A DNA stretch of 8,740 nucleotides from Acidobacteriota bacterium (GTDB lineage Bacteria > Acidobacteriota > Polarisedimenticolia > Gp22-AA2): the NCBI GenBank assembly GCA_027297005.1, contig JAPUIN010000037.1, forward strand, positions 1 through 8,740, in the 5' to 3' direction. Below, one piece after another: positions 5,507-8,740 of this stretch. Made by a program: the position numbers and the translations under genes. Each line of letters begins with the position of its first letter. Position 1 is the stretch's first letter. Below the pieces are notes generated by a model. It saw only the letters and a list, made by a program, of their open reading frames with translations, was not told where the DNA came from and did not search any database.

Positions 5507-7999
5507 TCAGCGCCAGTCGCCGGCGGCGACGTACGCCCCCCAGTCGATCGGTATGAGCGACCGGCCCGACTCCCGCCGGGCTTCGAGCAGCCCGACGCTC
5601 GCTGCGCGCATCGCCTCGGCCGTCTCGAGTCCCGACAGTCGTCCTTCGTAGAGCCGCAGAAGCCATTCGAGCGAGGCCTCGTCACCGATCGGCCAGAGGC
5701 TCATGATCAGCGTGCCGGCTCCCGCCCTCTCGAACGCACGCCGCAGGCCATGGACGCGCGCGCCGCTCGACGCTCCATTGAGGCCCGATCCGGTCGCCGG
5801 GAGGACAGCCCAGTCGACGTGGGACAGATCGAGGGACGCGATCTCGCGCGCGGTCAGGATTCCGTCCCCTCCCGGAGTCTCCCCCTTCGAGACGAGGTTG
5901 GCGCCGGCGAGGGCGAGACCCGACAGAACGAGCGGCGTATCGGTGACCCCGGTCCCCTCTTCGATCGCCTGCTCACCTTCGGCCGGACCGGTGTCATCCC
6001 CTGCCGGCTCCGACTCCCCATCGGCCGGACCGGCATCGACCGGGTCGAGCCCGGCCGGCACGACATCCAGGATCGATCGGCACGACTCCGGGGCGAAGAA
6101 GCTCCGCGTGGCGAGATGAAGAACGGCATGATCGGGCGCCAGGGTCCGGAGCGCCTCTTCGGTCGCACGTTTGCCGGTCAACACCATGATCGACGGGTCG
6201 TCCCTGCGTCCGCTCGCGTTCTCTCTCGGAGCCTTCTCAAAGAGGTCGGCGATCGCCCTCGCTTCGTCGAGCGATCCCGGCACAGGCGTGAAGGTCATGG
6301 ATCGGAGATTTGCACAGGAGGCCTGCGGTCCTTTTCCGCTACCCGCGGTCTCGATCGCGGCGTCGAAATCGGGGCCGCCGATCGCAAGAAGGCCGCGCGC
6401 GCCGCCGGCGCGACGGGATGCACGGACGAGATCGCGCTCGGCTGACAGGTAGTGCAGGAGCGGTCCGGTCTCGACCAGATATCTTTCGGGTTCGATCGGG
6501 AGGGCCGCGAAGCTGACGAGGGAGATCGCCCCATCCGGGACGATGAAGAGACGATGCGCGCCGGCGAGCAGAGGGGCGACCGGATCCCAGATCGCCTTGC
6601 GCAGATCGGTGGCCGCCTCGACGTAGGTCTGCCCGGCCACCCCATCAACCCCGGGCCGCTCACCCGGAATCATGACGGCGAGTTCCCTGACGCGGGCGAT
6701 GAGAGGATCGATCCCGGCGGCCTCGCCGAGGGGGACCGCCTCGGGCGCGGTGCTGCCGGCCTGGAGAGCGAGAACGATGTAAGAGGGGCGCGGCCCGGGA
6801 GGGGTTCCCTCTTCGGGCGGATGGTTCGAGACACGATCGTAACGAACGAACGCTATCAGGGCGCCATCGGCCGGCAGCGCGGCGGCCACCTGAGGAAGAC
6901 CGATGGCGGCTCCACGATCCCGCGTGCCCGGCGCCGCCCCGCTCCCCGCCAGCCGGTCGAGCGCAACGGTGCGGGAGCGGATCACTTCGTCCCAAACGTG
7001 CCGGATGACATCCGTCCTCACCGTTTGCGCGGTCTCCTCTTGGTCTCCCGGCTTCGCGGTCTCTTTCTCCTCGCGCTCAGCGGTCTGCTGGTCCCCGAGC
7101 TGCGGGTCCGGTTCGTCATACGACTCGTCCAACCCTGCTGTCTCCTCTCCCTCTTCCGGTGAGGGGTCCACATCCTCCCCCGGAGAGGAGTCCGGCTCCG
7201 CTTGCGACGCAAGCACGCTGAGGGCCACGCCGATCGATCGCCGGCGGACCGCTTCGTACGCGATCGCCCGATCCTCCGGAGCTTCGCTCGCCGTTCGATC
7301 GAAATGGTGGCGCGCGAGCCTCTCCGCACGCAGCGCATGGCTCAATGCGTTGTCCGGAGCCCCCACGAGCAGATAGGTGGAGGCCAGTTCACCGCGGAGT
7401 TCGGCATCGTTCGGATCCTTCGGGTCGACGGCCCGTTTCAGGATCGCCAGCCGGTGCCGGCGCGCCCGCAGCGCGCGGCCCGGCAGACCCAGGCCGTCGA
7501 GAGCACGGGCGAGATCCTTGAGGATCAATGCGAGCTCGAGATCCCCGGGGGGCAACAGTTCCCTGTGCACGGCGAGCGAGCGGTCGAGGGCCCGCCACGC
7601 TTCGGTGAAGTCATAGGCCCGCAGCCGCCTGCGCCCGTAGTTGTTCAGGACGAACCCGAACACCGGGTGTTTCGCGCCGATCGCCTCCTCGAGCAGGGCG
7701 AAATAGCCCGCGATCTCGGGCGGCCCGGCCTCCTCGTCCGCCTCGATCTCCGCGAGGATCGCGAGCGCCTGCCGCCGCACCTCGTCATCACGTCCCTCGT
7801 GAGCCAGTGCGGCCAGGGCGGCGAACTCCTCCGCCTCTTCTTCGCTCGCCTCTTCCTCCAGCCCCTCCTCCTCCTGATCGGGCGAATCGGGAGCGGAAGG
7901 ATCGGACTGGGCGAGCAGGACGCCAGAGCCGGCACCGATCAGAATCAGGAGCGCCATGATGCCGGCGCGCATCAGCCGCAGCAGTTGTCTGGGTCTCAC
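5507..7999 (-). CDS. Exported TPR plus CHAT-domain protein with degenerate catalytic site
   Basis: From the GTG at 7999 the protein has 830 residues. It begins with a signal peptide or anchor (hydrophobic 12-30, then LAQS), followed by a very acidic stretch (about 37-58), helical TPR-like repeats (about 100-235), an acidic low-complexity linker (about 266-326), and a CHAT domain (about 377-830). CHAT hallmarks are LFIVPDGAISLVSFAALP (484-501), HLATRSFF (628-635), GLRRAFERAGAGTLIMSLWP (751-770) and the terminal AAGDWR. CHAT proteins are caspase/separase-like cysteine peptidases with His in THG and Cys in LSAC; here these positions are Arg632 and Thr736, so peptidase activity is unlikely. An additional acidic insert sits between the two motifs (about 648-688). 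The start is fixed by GGAGGTG 3 bases upstream; a GTG two codons earlier lies inside that site. Likely role: extracytoplasmic scaffold or binding protein (inference). Confidence 0.9.
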   Translation of the reverse strand: MRPRQLLRLMRAGIMALLILIGAGSGVLLAQSDPSAPDSPDQEEEGLEEEASEEEAEEFAALAALAHEGRDDEVRRQALAILAEIEADEEAGPPEIAGYFALLEEAIGAKHPVFGFVLNNYGRRRLRAYDFTEAWRALDRSLAVHRELLPPGDLELALILKDLARALDGLGLPGRALRARRHRLAILKRAVDPKDPNDAELRGELASTYLLVGAPDNALSHALRAERLARHHFDRTASEAPEDRAIAYEAVRRRSIGVALSVLASQAEPDSSPGEDVDPSPEEGEETAGLDESYDEPDPQLGDQQTAEREEKETAKPGDQEETAQTVRTDVIRHVWDEVIRSRTVALDRLAGSGAAPGTRDRGAAIGLPQVAAALPADGALIAFVRYDRVSNHPPEEGTPPGPRPSYIVLALQAGSTAPEAVPLGEAAGIDPLIARVRELAVMIPGERPGVDGVAGQTYVEAATDLRKAIWDPVAPLLAGAHRLFIVPDGAISLVSFAALPIEPERYLVETGPLLHYLSAERDLVRASRRAGGARGLLAIGGPDFDAAIETAGSGKGPQASCANLRSMTFTPVPGSLDEARAIADLFEKAPRENASGRRDDPSIMVLTGKRATEEALRTLAPDHAVLHLATRSFFAPESCRSILDVVPAGLDPVDAGPADGESEPAGDDTGPAEGEQAIEEGTGVTDTPLVLSGLALAGANLVSKGETPGGDGILTAREIASLDLSHVDWAVLPATGSGLNGASSGARVHGLRRAFERAGAGTLIMSLWPIGDEASLEWLLRLYEGRLSGLETAEAMRAASVGLLEARRESGRSLIPIDWGAYVAAGDWR

Positions 8000-8002
8000 G
8001 GC

Positions 8003-8009
8003 CACCTCC
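8003..8009 (-). promoter_or_regulatory. Ribosome binding site fixing the GTG start of the CHAT gene
   Basis: The minus strand reads GGAGGTG GCC GTG, a near-perfect Shine-Dalgarno sequence whose GGAGG core is 5 bases from the GTG at 7999. The earlier in-frame GTG at 8005 overlaps this site and so is an unlikely start. Confidence 0.7.
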
Positions 8010-8017
8010 AGCCGGGT

Positions 8018-8023
8018 ATTGTA
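8018..8023 (-). promoter_or_regulatory. Possible -10 element for the CHAT gene
   Basis: TACAAT on the minus strand matches TATAAT in five of six bases and lies about 8 bases before the ribosome site, inside the only AT-rich part of the divergent intergenic region. I found no good -35 hexamer at the usual distance, so the call is weak. An mRNA started here would have a very short leader. Confidence 0.3.
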
Positions 8024-8073
8024 ATGAAAATGCCCTGTGACTGTGTTGATATGAAGTCTCTGGGCCCACCAAT

Positions 8074-8115
8074 CCGGTCGGGCACTTTCCTCCGTATGTT
8101 AGTGTCCCGGTCGGG
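8074..8115. repeat. Two direct copies of CCGGTCGGG in the divergent region
   Basis: CCGGTCGGG occurs at 8074-8082 and again at 8107-8115, 33 bases apart (about three helical turns). The second copy overlaps the ribosome binding site of the M64-like gene. They could be operator half-sites for a regulator of the divergent pair, but nine-base repeats can arise by chance in DNA this rich in G and C. Confidence 0.3.
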
Positions 8116-8118
8116 AGG
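8113..8118 (+). promoter_or_regulatory. Ribosome binding site of the M64-like peptidase gene
   Basis: GGGAGG lies 5 bases before the ATG at 8124, an optimal Shine-Dalgarno spacing. It supports this ATG as the start of the plus-strand gene, which is open to the window end. Confidence 0.75.
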
Positions 8119-8123
8119 ACTCC

Positions 8124-8740
8124 ATGAAACGCTTCGACGGTGCGCTTCTGCTGTCCCTGGCCATCTTCACCATCACCGGACCGACCGCGCGCGCCGCGAC
8201 GCCGCCCGGCCCGGATATCACCGGCGCGCGCTTCGAGAACTGGTCGGACGGGGCTACGCTGCGTCTCGACTATCACCATAGCGGCCTCCGAGACGAGGAG
8301 GCGTTCGCCCTCGATCTCCTGCGGCGCGAAGGCCCCTGGCCGGGCAGCCGGACCCATCTCGTCGATCCCCTCAACCTGGGCCCGTACCGTTTCGAAGTGC
8401 GCGAGGCCGCCACCAGCCGGATTCTCTTCGCGCAGGGGTTCTCGAGCATCTTCTCCGAATGGGTGACGACGGGCGAGGCGAAGAGGATGCGACGATCGTT
8501 CCACGAATCGCTCCGGTTTCCGTTCCCGAGCGTCCCGGTCCACGTGATCGTCCTGAAGCGCGGCGCCGACAACCTGTTCCGCGAGGCCGCCTCGTTCGCC
8601 GTCGATCCCGGATCACCCGACATCGTCCGCGAGCCGGTCACCGAGACGGGGAGCGTCTGGTCGGTGTTCGAGAACGGGCCACCCGAAGAGAAGGTCGATT
8701 TATTGATCCTGGGAGACGGATACACGCGGGAGGAGCTGCC
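8124..8740 (+). CDS. M64 (IgA-peptidase-like) metallopeptidase, N-terminal part, cut by window end
   Basis: Only the first 205 codons are present; the frame stays open to the last base. MKRFDGALLLSLAIF and the following TARA-ATPP (cleavage near residue 24) form a Sec signal peptide, so the protein is exported. Residues about 25-175 are a beta-rich region resembling the N-terminal domain that precedes M64 catalytic domains, including EEAFALDLLRREGPW (58-72) and a YRFEVRE strand. The KVDLLILGDGYTREEL block (190-205) is the characteristic opening of the M64 peptidase domain. The zinc-binding HExxH motif would lie downstream and is not visible, so activity cannot be judged. A good ribosome site precedes the ATG. 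It is divergent from the CHAT gene with 124 bases between the two starts. Family assignment rests mainly on the LILGDGYT block and the layout. Confidence 0.8.
   Translation, partial: MKRFDGALLLSLAIFTITGPTARAATPPGPDITGARFENWSDGATLRLDYHHSGLRDEEAFALDLLRREGPWPGSRTHLVDPLNLGPYRFEVREAATSRILFAQGFSSIFSEWVTTGEAKRMRRSFHESLRFPFPSVPVHVIVLKRGADNLFREAASFAVDPGSPDIVREPVTETGSVWSVFENGPPEEKVDLLILGDGYTREEL

Noticed and set aside
5420..6445. Plus-strand open frame of 341 codons opposite the CHAT gene
   Set aside because: Low-complexity Arg-rich product without motifs, antisense to the conserved CHAT domain.
7202..8281. Plus-strand open frame crossing the divergent intergenic region
   Set aside because: It overlaps the CHAT gene start on the opposite strand and the M64-like gene in another frame; no ribosome site or family match.
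8273..8725. Minus-strand open frame of 150 codons
   Set aside because: Antisense to the exported M64-like protein, which has a good ribosome site, signal peptide and family motif.

Overview
The window is GC-rich, tightly packed bacterial chromosomal DNA with no RNA genes, insertion sequences or CRISPR arrays that I can see. Twin-arginine and Sec-type signal peptides, the large exported proteins and the coding style suggest a diderm soil- or sediment-type bacterium, possibly from a poorly cultured phylum. That placement is inference; no phylogenetic marker here fixes it.

Layout. From about 5420 down to 74 the minus strand carries six co-directional genes that look like one operon, in transcription order: an M20-family metallopeptidase, a membrane-anchored SAM methyltransferase, an elongation factor P with an arginine-type (YeiP/EfpL-like) loop, a small Tat-signal protein, an amidase-signature hydrolase, and a short-chain dehydrogenase of the pteridine-reductase-like (Asp-Tyr-Lys) type. 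Junctions are short or overlapping: a 26-base overlap, a 42-base gap, an 86-base gap with a strong ribosome binding site, a 4-base ATGA overlap, and about 28 bases. A possible promoter sits so close to the M20 start that the mRNA would be nearly leaderless. Upstream of it, 5507-7999 (minus) encodes a large secreted or membrane-anchored TPR plus CHAT-domain protein in which both expected catalytic residues (His and Cys) are replaced. Across a 124-base divergent intergenic region, the plus strand begins an exported protein that matches the N-terminal part of the M64 (IgA-peptidase-like) metallopeptidase family and runs off the window end.

How they may work together. The M20 peptidase, amidase and SDR are all small-molecule or peptide-processing enzymes, so the operon may handle amides or short peptides, but no substrate can be named. 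The amidase is translationally coupled to a Tat-signal protein and has no signal of its own, so co-export as a complex is possible. The divergent pair (non-catalytic CHAT scaffold and M64 peptidase) are both exported and may share regulation. The observations most worth checking are the inactivated CHAT domain with acidic insertions, the Tat-protein/amidase pair, the EfpL-like loop, and the predicted extracytoplasmic methyltransferase.
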